From positions 1 to 38,973 of the forward strand of contig NZ_CAIPNF010000443.1 in the NCBI RefSeq assembly GCF_903866365.1: a stretch of 38,973 nt of DNA, given 5' to 3'. This document shows, piece by piece, positions 18,431 to 25,945 of the stretch. The number at the start of each line of letters is the position of its first letter. Position 1 is the stretch's first letter. The DNA is from an uncultured Thiocystis sp. Lineage in GTDB: Bacteria > Pseudomonadota > Gammaproteobacteria > Chromatiales > Chromatiaceae. A program made the position numbers and the translations under genes. The notes beneath the pieces are model-generated. The model saw only the letters and a program-made list of their open reading frames with translations, made no database searches and was not told the DNA's origin.

Positions 18431-19735
18431 TCAATCCTGCGCAGAACCATCGCGCGCGGACGTTGAAGACAGCACCAAGGCACCGCCCGCCAGCAGGATC
18501 ACCGCCACGGCCACCAAGCCGGCGCTGTAACTGGCCGTCATCTGCTTGAACCACCCCATCAGGTACGGCCCGACAAAGCCCCCGACATTGCCCAGCGAAT
18601 TGATCAAGGCGATGCCGCCCGCCGCCGCCGTTCCGCTCAAAAAAGAGGTCGCCAGTGCCCAGAATGGACCCATCACGCCCCACACCCCGAGCGCCGCCAA
18701 GGAGAACGCCAGCAACGCCAACGGCAAGGATTGGGTCGTCGCTGCCCACAGCGCCCCGCTCGCCGCCAGCGCGAGCGAACCGGCGACATGCCAGCGCCGC
18801 TCCCCGCGCCGGTCAGAGTGCCAGCCGATCAGGACCATCCCCAGCGCCGCCGCCAGGAATGGCAGGGCGTTGAGCAGCCCGAGGGTAAAATCGCTCGCCC
18901 TGGTCATCGCGCGCAGCATCTGCGGCAGCCACATCCCAATGCCGTACATCCCGATGACCATGCAGCAATAGACCAGCCCCAGCCGCCACACCTCCAGGCT
19001 GCCCAGCGCCTCGCCCAAGGTCTGGCGTTGCCGCGCCGAGTTGGCTTCCCGCTCGCGCGCCAGAGTCCGATTTAACCAGTCGCGCTCGTCCGGGGGCAAC
19101 CAGCGCGCCTGGTCGGGTCGGTCAGGGAGCTTGAACAGCACCACCAACCCCAACAGCACCGCCGGCAGTCCTTCCAGCACGAACAGCCAGTGCCAGCCGC
19201 GCCCGCCCCATGCGCCGTCCAGTTCCAGCAGCGCCCCCGATAGCGGACTGCCGATGACGCCCGCCAAGGCGGTCGCGGTGGCGAATAGGGCCATGGCGCG
19301 CGCCCGCTCCCGCGCCGGAAACCAGCCGGTCAGATAGAAGATGATTCCGGGAAAGAACCCAGCCTCCGCCACCCCGAGCAGAAACCGCAGCACGTAGAAG
19401 CTCGTTTCGCCCTGGGTCAAGGCCATCGCCATCGAGATCAGACCCCAACTCACCATGATCCGGGCGATCCAGATGCGCGGGCCGATGCGTTGCAGGATCA
19501 GATTGCTGGGGATCTCGAACAGCACATAACCGAGGAAGAACAGCCCAGCGCCGGTGCCATAGGCCACCGCGCTCAACCCCAGATCCTGATTCATCTGCAA
19601 GGCCGCAAAGCTGATGTTGATCCGATCGAGGTAGGCGACGAGGTAGAGCAGACAGAGAAACGGAATCAAGCGCCAGGTGAGGCGGCGGATGGTGTGGCGT
19701 GCCAGCGGGTCAGACACGGGCTCGGATAGGCTCAC
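18431..19735 (-). CDS. MFS transporter, anion:cation symporter (ACS) type
   Basis: A 12-helix permease of about 434 residues, probably moving an organic anion into the cell with protons. The GTG at 19735 is chosen because GGAG lies 6 bases upstream. Visible ACS features include RLIPFLCLLYLVAYLDRINI in helix 1, LFFLGYVLFEIPSNLILQRI in helix 2 and RFLLGVAEAGFFPGIIFYLT near helices 4-5. A charged cytoplasmic loop sits between the two halves. The family includes tartrate, galactarate and hydroxyphenylacetate carriers; no catabolic genes are adjacent, so the substrate is open. Confidence 0.88.
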   Translation of the reverse strand: MSLSEPVSDPLARHTIRRLTWRLIPFLCLLYLVAYLDRINISFAALQMNQDLGLSAVAYGTGAGLFFLGYVLFEIPSNLILQRIGPRIWIARIMVSWGLISMAMALTQGETSFYVLRFLLGVAEAGFFPGIIFYLTGWFPARERARAMALFATATALAGVIGSPLSGALLELDGAWGGRGWHWLFVLEGLPAVLLGLVVLFKLPDRPDQARWLPPDERDWLNRTLAREREANSARQRQTLGEALGSLEVWRLGLVYCCMVIGMYGIGMWLPQMLRAMTRASDFTLGLLNALPFLAAALGMVLIGWHSDRRGERRWHVAGSLALAASGALWAATTQSLPLALLAFSLAALGVWGVMGPFWALATSFLSGTAAAGGIALINSLGNVGGFVGPYLMGWFKQMTASYSAGLVAVAVILLAGGALVLSSTSARDGSAQD

Positions 19736-19808
19736 GGTAGGCTCCAGGCAAGGGTTGAGGTCAATCCGATCATAGGCGGTCAGCGCCACGCCCGCCCGGT
19801 TTTGCGTC

Positions 19809-20319
19809 TCAGTTGGACGCTTCCAGGAACAGCCGAAACAACATCCTCAAGAGGTCGAGATCGAAGACCACGCCAACGATCAACAGCAACCCCAGGATGA
19901 ACCAGAGCCAGCCCAGCCGAACGGCGCTGGATCCTTCAGGGTGCCCCTCGGCATCCACCTCGCGGCGCCGGATGACTCGAATGCCGCTGAACATCAATCC
20001 GGCACCCAGCGCGAGCGCCGCGCCGTTGAAAAACTGGGTCCGAGACGATACGACCGCAGTTGACGCAGCAACACGGGACGGTCGCGCAAGGTCCGGGTGA
20101 GGCGATCATCCAAGGTCGCGGCTTCCTGTTCTTCCGACAGCGGAAGCCCCCGGCGGTCCAGCCGGACGCGAGGAAGCCCGCCAACCAAGCCCGTTGGGCC
20201 TGCCTGTCGTTCAAGGGCGGAAACGAAGCGGGATCATCGGTCAGACCCTCGAACACGGCAGAACCGGCCGCGAACCAATCGCGTTGAAACCTGGGCTGTC
20301 CTCCGGCTGAGGCGGACAA
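19809..20319 (-). pseudogene. Frameshifted gene: RMF-like N terminus plus C-terminal membrane segment
   Basis: Three consecutive stretches in different frames join into one sensible protein. The first contains DWFAAGSAVFEG and NDRQAQRAWLAGFLASGW, a pattern like ribosome-modulation-factor repeats. At a run of five Gs the sense moves to a frame reading LPLSEEQEAATLDDRLTRTL. Near 20030-20045 it moves again to a frame reading QFFNGAALALGAGLMFSGI and ending with a transmembrane helix (LGWLWFILGLLLIVGVVF). Two frameshifts make a pseudogene, or base-calling errors, likely. The C-terminal 62-residue frame could still be translated alone. The RMF resemblance is tentative. Confidence 0.5.
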
Positions 20320-20370
20320 GGGGTCAAGTTCATTCGGGACCGTGGAATCCGCTCGGGTTCGGCGTCTCCG

Positions 20371-20823
20371 TCAGGGATTGCCGGAGCCGCCCCGCAGCGG
20401 CGCGACCGCTCCCGCGTCCCGGAAGCGCAGATAGTCGCGGAGCACCAGGGCATGATCGAAGGCGAGCCGTTCAGGCAGCGCATCGACCGGAAAGACCGCC
20501 AGGTGACGCGCGTCGTCCTGGGCGCGGGGCTCGCCGGTCGCCTCGGCCACATAGACGGCGGTCACCGTATGGCCGCGCGGATCCCGTTGCGGATCCGAGT
20601 AGAGCCCCAGCAGGGCGCGCAGCGTCACCCGCAGCGCCGTTTCTTCCAATGCCTCGCGCACGGCGGCCTGCTCCAGGCGCTCGCCGATGTCCACGAAACC
20701 GCCGGGGATCGCCCAACCATCAGGCGGATAGCGGCGCTCGATGAGCACGATCGGACGACCGGGCCGGTCGGCCAGCTCGATGATGGCATCGGCGGCCAGC
20801 AGTGGGGTCACGGGTTTGGGCAT
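20371..20823 (-). CDS. Nudix hydrolase
   Basis: A 150-residue pyrophosphohydrolase acting on nucleoside diphosphate-linked substrates. The Nudix box is GGFVDIGERLEQAAVREALEET, with the metal-binding REALEE; the usual Gly after EE-x is Ala. It is preceded by PDGWAIPGG, typical of ADP-ribose or nucleotide-sugar members. The ATG at 20823 fits the domain boundary. It is the last gene of a leftward cluster (DUF2269, TrmO-like, nucleotidyltransferase-like, Nudix), 115 bases after its neighbour. The exact substrate cannot be told. Confidence 0.9.
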   Translation of the reverse strand: MPKPVTPLLAADAIIELADRPGRPIVLIERRYPPDGWAIPGGFVDIGERLEQAAVREALEETALRVTLRALLGLYSDPQRDPRGHTVTAVYVAEATGEPRAQDDARHLAVFPVDALPERLAFDHALVLRDYLRFRDAGAVAPLRGGSGNP

Positions 20824-20938
20824 GATCGCGATCTCGGTCAATGCAGACGGCAGGAAAGGGGGCGAGACACGCAAGAGCCGCGTCCAGGTCCGACGCGGCG
20901 GCGTCGACACGGAATGGAACACCATCCGCCGGGAAGAT

Positions 20939-21319
20939 TCAACGCGCATCCAGGCAGGCACGCAGGACGCCAAGCTCGAAGGGACCAACCAACCCGCATT
21001 CCCGCGCATAGAGCAGACGGCCGCGCTGGAGGATTTGGCGTTGCCGTTGGGGCGAAACCGTGCCGAGGTCGATCAATGCCAGGCGTTCCGTGCCGAGCGC
21101 CGCAACGAGCGCGGCGCGGTGCGCCAATAGCCGCTCCTGACCGAAGGGCGCGATTCCGAGCAGCGCCACCGCCAGGGCATCTGCCCCGGTCTGGTCCTCG
21201 CAACCATAGGCCAGCACGACTTCCGGCGACTCCCGCAGTCGTCGGGCGAGGTTGGCAAGATTGCGGTTGTCTAGCAGGCGCGGCGCATCCTCCGTGCGGT
21301 TTTCACAGCGCGTCGTCAT
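20939..21319 (-). CDS. Degenerate MNT-type nucleotidyltransferase-fold protein
   Basis: A 126-residue protein. The overall pattern follows minimal nucleotidyltransferases (MntA/MNT antitoxin type): NLARRLRESPEVVLAYG at the N terminus and LIDLGTVSPQRQRQILQRG followed by RLLYARE at the C terminus, as in family members ending with a G-R-x-L-Y segment. The catalytic block GSxxRG...DxDxD expected after the first strand is absent; here the sequence reads CEDQTGADALAVALLG, so adenylyltransferase activity is unlikely. It overlaps the TrmO-like gene by four bases. No HEPN toxin partner is adjacent. Recognition rests on pattern, so the family is moderately sure. Confidence 0.6.
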   Translation of the reverse strand: MTTRCENRTEDAPRLLDNRNLANLARRLRESPEVVLAYGCEDQTGADALAVALLGIAPFGQERLLAHRAALVAALGTERLALIDLGTVSPQRQRQILQRGRLLYARECGLVGPFELGVLRACLDAR

Positions 21320-21714
21320 TCGGGCTTGAGATCCAGCACCGGCGTCCCGGCAAAGGCATCGATCCCGTCGATCTCGATCGCCGTCCCGCGCACCGCCAAT
21401 ACCTGGCAGCGACTGAGCGCGATCAGGTTGGGCCGCACCGGGGCACGGGTGGCGAAGACCCCGCGCAGCGGATTCGCCGGATCCCCGCGCGGATGGACCA
21501 GGAGGATGGCGCGTTGTTCCGGGGTGTCGTGGCGGTCGAACCAGTAGAGCACCCAGATCCGCGCCCCCGCCTCCAGACCCAGCAGGGCGGGTTGGTAGCG
21601 TGGTTCGATCTCAATGCTGGTTCGCTCGCCGTCCTTGCGCACCCAGCCGATGGGCCAGACCGCATAGGTCGGCGCGGACGCGGTACCCGGCGCATCGGCC
21701 AGCGTGTCGGCCAT
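21316..21714 (-). CDS. TrmO/TsaA-family (UPF0066) protein
   Basis: The core domain of TrmO, which uses S-adenosylmethionine to methylate t6A37 in tRNA-Thr, is visible: YAVWPIGWVRKDGERTSIEI, LLGLEAGARIWVLYWFD, RGVFATRAPVRPNLIALS and GIDAFAGTPVLDLKPE. The ATG at 21714 is chosen because GGGAGG lies 5 bases upstream, giving a 132-residue cytoplasmic protein. An upstream ATG at 21762 would add a short hydrophobic segment resembling a signal peptide. It is shorter than E. coli TrmO (235 residues), lacking the C-terminal domain, so another substrate is possible. It is coupled to the nucleotidyltransferase-like gene. Confidence 0.85.
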   Translation of the reverse strand: MADTLADAPGTASAPTYAVWPIGWVRKDGERTSIEIEPRYQPALLGLEAGARIWVLYWFDRHDTPEQRAILLVHPRGDPANPLRGVFATRAPVRPNLIALSRCQVLAVRGTAIEIDGIDAFAGTPVLDLKPE

Positions 21715-21899
21715 GCCTACCTCCCAGCAACCCAGGAACACGACGAACATCATCAGGCGCATGTCAGTGACCCCCAATTTCTGTGGTCATTCCTGTGGAT
21801 AACCCGTGACCTTCGCCCGGCACGCCCCGCCGCCACTCGCCGCAGGGCGGAATCGAGCAGGGTTTGACCAGGGCCGAGCCTCTGACGCGCCGCAGTCGA

Positions 21900-22367
21900 C
21901 TAGGCCGGTTTCGCGATCATCAGCCAGAGCGCGCCCAGCAGCGGCACGATGGCCAGAATGCCCCACCAAGTCCAGCGCCGCGCGTCGCGCCAATAGTTCG
22001 CCGGAATCTCGCCGCCGGCGGCGAAGTCGCGCGCCTGTCGTGCCTGGCGGATCTGCGCCGGGATCAGGATCCCGACCCAGAGCAGGCCCGAGAGCCCAAA
22101 GAGCACCTGCCCCCAGAGCAGCCAGCGCACCGCCAAGAGGTCGAGCCCCGCGACCAGGGCCACCCCAACGCCGCCGAGCAGGATCAGCACGACCCCGCCG
22201 ACCGTGAACCACCAGTCCGTCAGCGTCACCAACCGCTGGCCGAAGGCGACCACGCGCGGGTCGCCGCTGCGGTCGGCGGCCAGCTTCCAGACCAGGGTCA
22301 CGATGACGTTGCCGACCAGCAGCACGACGCCGAGGAGGTGGAGCGTCTTCAGCAGCGCGTAGCACAT
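21900..22367 (-). CDS. DUF2269-family integral membrane protein
   Basis: A 155-residue protein with four predicted transmembrane helices (near residues 5-27, 50-75, 80-100 and 133-152). The N-terminal YALLKTLHLLGVVLLVGNVI and LTDWWFTVGGVVLILLGG are characteristic of DUF2269, a family of small inner-membrane proteins of unknown function. Conserved histidine and aromatic residues at the helix ends suggest possible cofactor binding, which is speculation. It may head the leftward cluster containing the TrmO-like gene, after a 185-base spacer. Confidence 0.8.
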   Translation of the reverse strand: MCYALLKTLHLLGVVLLVGNVIVTLVWKLAADRSGDPRVVAFGQRLVTLTDWWFTVGGVVLILLGGVGVALVAGLDLLAVRWLLWGQVLFGLSGLLWVGILIPAQIRQARQARDFAAGGEIPANYWRDARRWTWWGILAIVPLLGALWLMIAKPA

Positions 22368-22495
22368 GCGATCTCACCCATGGGGCGTGTTTCCCTGGAG
22401 CTGACCCGCGTCATGGTGAGGGCAAACAACGCCACGCTCAATACCGCTGCGGGTTCGCCTCCGGAATGCGACGTCATCGACGGCGCCGTTCCAAG

Positions 22496-22774
22496 TCAGT
22501 CGGCATGCTCAAGCGACCAACCCACGCGGGACCGCACCCGCTCCGCAAACGCGGACCATTCCGCTGCATCGAGCCCCGCCGCCATCGCCAACCGGCGCAG
22601 GTTCGCCCGAAGGTCCGCCTCGACGCCGAGAGGTTGGGCATGGCCGACGTCGTCGCCCTCCGCGACCGGCCAGATCAGGACATGCCCATTCGGCGTTACC
22701 TGGAGATCGGCCAGCTCGCCGGGTTGGTCGCGCCGCGTCGCTGCCGGCGAGCCGCACACCGGCGGCTCGCCCAA
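22496..22774 (-). CDS. Small hypothetical protein downstream of the AAA ATPase
   Basis: About 92 residues from a TTG start, three bases after the AAA ATPase stop. Codons from GELADLQVTPNGHVLIWPVA onward have the G/C third-base bias of real genes, and the C-terminal half looks like an amphipathic helical domain (DLRANLRRLAMAAGLDAAEW). The first 15 residues look random, so the true start may be internal. I do not recognise it. Its position suggests it is the third gene of the AAA-ATPase operon. Confidence 0.45.
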   Translation of the reverse strand: MGEPPVCGSPAATRRDQPGELADLQVTPNGHVLIWPVAEGDDVGHAQPLGVEADLRANLRRLAMAAGLDAAEWSAFAERVRSRVGWSLEHAD

Positions 22775-22777
22775 CCG

Positions 22778-24943
22778 TCAGGCCGCCTGACCCACCTCCC
22801 GCTTCAAACGGCACTCCATCGCCAGCCGGCGCAGGAACTGCTCGGGCGTGAGCGCCTGGCCGATCAAGGTCTGCTGCCGGCAGACGTTGGCGAAATCGCC
22901 CGGTGTCAGTCCCGGCAGCCCCTCCAACTGGCGCGCCAGCTCCGGCGGCACCGGCGCGGTGTCAGCCCCGAGCGCCTCGCGGGCGAAGAGTCCCCGCCGC
23001 TGCGCCGGGTTGAGGGTGCGGAACCCCAGCTTGAAATCGAAGCGGCGCAACGCCGCCCCATCGATGCCGGCCATCAGATTGGTGGCGGCGATGAAGATGC
23101 CGGGGTAGGTCTCCATCTGCTGCAACAGCTCATTGACCGCCGTGCGCTCCCAGGCATGGCGCGCCTGCCGCCGGTCGCTCAGGAAGCTGTCGACCTCGTC
23201 GAGCAGGAGCACCGTCCGGGCCGGATCGCACTCGCGAAACAGCCGCGCCAGGTTCTGCTCGGTCTCCCCGACATAGGGCGAGATCAGATCCGACGCCTGC
23301 CGCGAGACCAGTTCCCGATCCAGCGCCTCGGCCAGCACCTCGGCGAAGGCGGTCTTGCCGGTGCCGGGCGGGCCGTAGAAGCAGAGACTCCCCCGCCCCT
23401 GGCGGCGCAGTGCCTGAACGATGGCGCTCGGGGCCAGGCCACCCGTCAGGTTCAGATAGGCGACCTCGAAGACCGTCGCCGGGGTGCGGCGGCGCGGTGC
23501 CAGCGCCCCGTGCAGCAGGGTGCGCAGGGCCGCTACGCCAGCGCGTACCGTCGCCTCGGGCGGGGCGCTGGGCCGCAGGTCGAGCAGCCGACGGGCCGCG
23601 CCCAACTGGGCCGGGGCAAGCGCCGGATCCGCAGCCAGCTCATCGAGCAGTTCAGGCGCGAGCCCGCAGCCCCCCAGATGCCGCTCGGCCATCTGCCGGC
23701 GCACCGAGCGCGGCGGGGTGACACAGGCCACCGGCAACAGGAAGCGGCGCAGAAAGGCCGGATCCATGCCGTCGGTACTGTTGGCAATCCAGAGCGCCGG
23801 CACCGGGTTCTCTTCCAGGATCCGGTTCATCCAGCCTTTCTGCTTGCCGGTGACGCGCTGCCCGCGCAGCAGGGCGAACAGATTATCGCCGGCATCGAAG
23901 ACATCCTCGACCTCGTCGAAAATGAGCAGGGCGTCATGCCGACGGGCCAGCAGGCGTTGCGCCAGCAGATAGGCCGACAGCCGCCCCCGGCGCGACAGCC
24001 CGTCGTCATCCTCGTCGGCGCTGCGCACCTGGTAGGCGGTGAGTCCGCAGGCGGCCACCACGGCGCGCGCCAATTCCGTCTTGCCGGTGCCAGGCGCGCC
24101 GTGGAGCAAGGCATTGACCCCGACCGCGCCGGTCCGCGCCGCCTCGCCCAGCACCTCGGTCAAGCGTTCGCTCTCGGCCGCCAGATGCGGAAAGGCATCC
24201 AGGCTCCAGGCGGCGGGCGGCGCGGGCTCAATCAGCAGCGCGAGCAGTGCCGCGCCATCGGGGGGCGCGGCCTCCAACACCTCACGCAGCAGGTCGCTCG
24301 GGCGCAGGAAGTCCTCCAGGTCGCTGGAACCCGTGTCATGCTCGACCAGCCCCAGCGCGCGCAGCGGGGCCTGCCGGCTCAGGGCCTCGCGCAGCGTCGC
24401 GGCGGGGAGTCCGAGCAGGGTGGCCAGGCGGGGCAGATTGACCCGTGCCGGCGCCTGCCCGCATTCGCGCAGCAGGACGCGCAGCGGCTCGACCAGGATG
24501 TACTGATCGAGAAAGTCCAGCAGCCGCCGCGCCGTGGCATCCAGGGCGAACTGCTTGCCGAGCAGGGCGACGGTCGGCGACAGGGGCGCTGCCGCCTCGG
24601 CCTTCCGCAGTCGCGTCAGCACGCTACGCGGCACGGTCTGGAAACATTGCCGCAGACGCTGGCGCAACCAGCGGTCATGCTGAGGCTGGGCGGTTTCCGC
24701 GTCCCCATCGTCCGGCCGTTCGTCATCCGCGTCGTCCGGCGGGGACACGAAGGACGCGACCGTGCGCGGATGGAGCACGGGCCTCAGTAACTGCCACAGG
24801 GCGCCGAGGAAATCGGGATCCTGGAAGCGCGGCTTCAGATCCGGCGCGCCCTGGAGCAGTTGCAACACGTAGAGGGCGAGACGCCGCTCGGTGGCCGGGA
24901 CGGCGCTGACATCGGTCAGCCAGAAGGTGCGATGATGGGGCAT
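22778..24943 (-). CDS. Double AAA+ ATPase of unknown function
   Basis: About 721 residues with an unrecognised helical N-terminal part (residues 1-250) and two AAA+ modules. Module 1 has Walker A HGAPGTGKTELAR near residue 283 and Walker B ALLIFDEVEDVFD. Module 2 has Walker A YGPPGTGKTAFAE near 527, Walker B TVLLLDEVDSFLSDR, and arginine-rich sensor residues (RRFDFKLGF). Module 2 resembles Cdc48/FtsH-type remodelling ATPases. The ATG at 24943 follows GAGGAG by 8 bases and lies two bases after the preceding stop, so it is coupled to the small gene upstream. A WYL regulator remnant is adjacent. The role is unknown; remodelling of a protein partner is the likeliest activity. Confidence 0.85.
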   Translation of the reverse strand: MPHHRTFWLTDVSAVPATERRLALYVLQLLQGAPDLKPRFQDPDFLGALWQLLRPVLHPRTVASFVSPPDDADDERPDDGDAETAQPQHDRWLRQRLRQCFQTVPRSVLTRLRKAEAAAPLSPTVALLGKQFALDATARRLLDFLDQYILVEPLRVLLRECGQAPARVNLPRLATLLGLPAATLREALSRQAPLRALGLVEHDTGSSDLEDFLRPSDLLREVLEAAPPDGAALLALLIEPAPPAAWSLDAFPHLAAESERLTEVLGEAARTGAVGVNALLHGAPGTGKTELARAVVAACGLTAYQVRSADEDDDGLSRRGRLSAYLLAQRLLARRHDALLIFDEVEDVFDAGDNLFALLRGQRVTGKQKGWMNRILEENPVPALWIANSTDGMDPAFLRRFLLPVACVTPPRSVRRQMAERHLGGCGLAPELLDELAADPALAPAQLGAARRLLDLRPSAPPEATVRAGVAALRTLLHGALAPRRRTPATVFEVAYLNLTGGLAPSAIVQALRRQGRGSLCFYGPPGTGKTAFAEVLAEALDRELVSRQASDLISPYVGETEQNLARLFRECDPARTVLLLDEVDSFLSDRRQARHAWERTAVNELLQQMETYPGIFIAATNLMAGIDGAALRRFDFKLGFRTLNPAQRRGLFAREALGADTAPVPPELARQLEGLPGLTPGDFANVCRQQTLIGQALTPEQFLRRLAMECRLKREVGQAA

Positions 24944-24945
24944 GT

Positions 24946-25254
24946 TCAGCACTCCTCGTCCGCCGCCTGGAAGCGACGACTGTCATAGTGGAAGGTCACG
25001 AACTCGCCGCGCGCGGGGCCTTCGTCCCACAGCAGGCCGAGCACCACATCGAGCGGCTCGCGGAAATAGGTGCTACCGGCCTCGTCCTCGCGATCGAGCA
25101 CCGGGGTCTCCAGGATCTCGATCACCACGGCGGGCTGGCCGTAGCGGGGGATGCGCTTGTTTTTCAGTCCGGGTTTCCACGCCACGAGTTGGCCGGGAGT
25201 GAAGCGCTGAGGCTGGACGAAGCACCGGATGCTGCGCGCCACGGCCTTGGTCAA
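24946..25254 (-). CDS. Conserved small protein paired with the AAA ATPase
   Basis: About 100 residues from a TTG (25254); a GTG at 25242 is also possible, and neither has a good ribosome binding site. The core RFTPGQLVAWKPGLKNKR, YGQPAVVIEIL, YFREPLDVVLGLL and FVTFHYDSRRF looks like a compact beta-rich domain. I believe homologues sit beside double-AAA ATPases and WYL regulators, but have no function to offer. The 5' end overlaps a truncated WYL reading frame on the other strand, so its original promoter and start may have been lost in a deletion. Confidence 0.65.
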   Translation of the reverse strand: MTKAVARSIRCFVQPQRFTPGQLVAWKPGLKNKRIPRYGQPAVVIEILETPVLDREDEAGSTYFREPLDVVLGLLWDEGPARGEFVTFHYDSRRFQAADEEC

Positions 25255-25645
25255 CGTGCGCGCGCGTCAGGCGGCGGACTTCGATCTGGACGTGGCGATG
25301 GCCGAGGGCGCGCTCGATTTTGGTCAGGGCGACTGGATCGACCTGGAACTGCGGGTGCGGGGCTACCTGACGGATCTCCTCACCGTCTGCCCGCTGGAAC
25401 CGGGCCAGCGCTGGGAGGACGAACCGGACGGCGCGGCTTTCGCCATTCGGGTCTGGGCGACGCTACCCTCGACCGGGCAATTGCTGCGCTGGCTGCTCGG
25501 CGCGGGGGACAATGTCGAGGTGGTGTCGCCAGCGGAGCTACGCCAGACGGTGGCGATGCAGGCGGCGAAGGTGGCGGGGATCTATGGCACGGCGCCCGGC
25601 GCGGCTGTTTCTGGAGCCGCGGGTGTTTCCGACGCGAGTGACTGA
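25229..25645 (+). pseudogene. 5'-truncated WYL-domain transcriptional regulator
   Basis: The reading frame matches only the C-terminal part (WCX extension) of WYL regulators: WIDLELRVRGYLTDLLTV, PLEPGQRWEDEPDG, then LLRWLLGAGDNVEVVSPAEL. The N-terminal helix-turn-helix and the ligand-binding WYL core are missing. The first roughly 12 codons overlap the start of the small gene on the opposite strand, which marks a likely deletion junction near 25255-25275. An intact version would be expected to control the adjacent AAA-ATPase genes. With the DNA-binding part gone, the fragment cannot do this. Confidence 0.75.
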
Positions 25646-25870
25646 GCATCGCCATCGGAGGCCAGCGCGCGTCGGGGTGCGACGATGCGCCCGCCGCGGC
25701 CGACGCGCGCGGGCGATGGACTCGACCAAGATCTTTCGGGCAGACTGATCGGGCAGACGGAAGCTGCCGCGCGGAAGGCGACCGGCCGCAAGCTTGCCAG
25801 TCGCCTGGCACCGACGCGCCCCCCGGCATCACAACCATCCCAGACGACGCCATTGAGGAGACCTGCCATC

Positions 25871-25945
25871 ATGCCGACCCCGTATTCCCGCATGGGAGCC
25901 GCCAGCGGCCGCTCCCGACGCCCTCTCGACAGGACAAACGTATGA
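25871..25945 (+). CDS. Possible 24-residue upstream ORF coupled to the BciB-type gene
   Basis: An ATG (25871) 10 bases after GAGGAG opens a 24-codon frame (MPTPYSRMGAASGRSRRPLD...) whose TGA overlaps the ATG of the next gene. The peptide is Arg- and Ser-rich and not recognised. The arrangement fits a leader peptide with translational coupling. It could also be chance. The rest of the 296-base spacer (25646-25941) holds nothing I recognise. Confidence 0.3.
   Translation: MPTPYSRMGAASGRSRRPLDRTNV

Noticed and set aside
21787-22377. 196-residue minus-strand frame overlapping the DUF2269 gene
   Set aside because: Arg-rich out-of-frame product; the DUF2269 frame has clear membrane helices.
22466-24790. 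774-residue open frame opposite the AAA ATPase
   Set aside because: Low-complexity Arg/Gln-rich antisense product; the other strand has two complete AAA+ modules.
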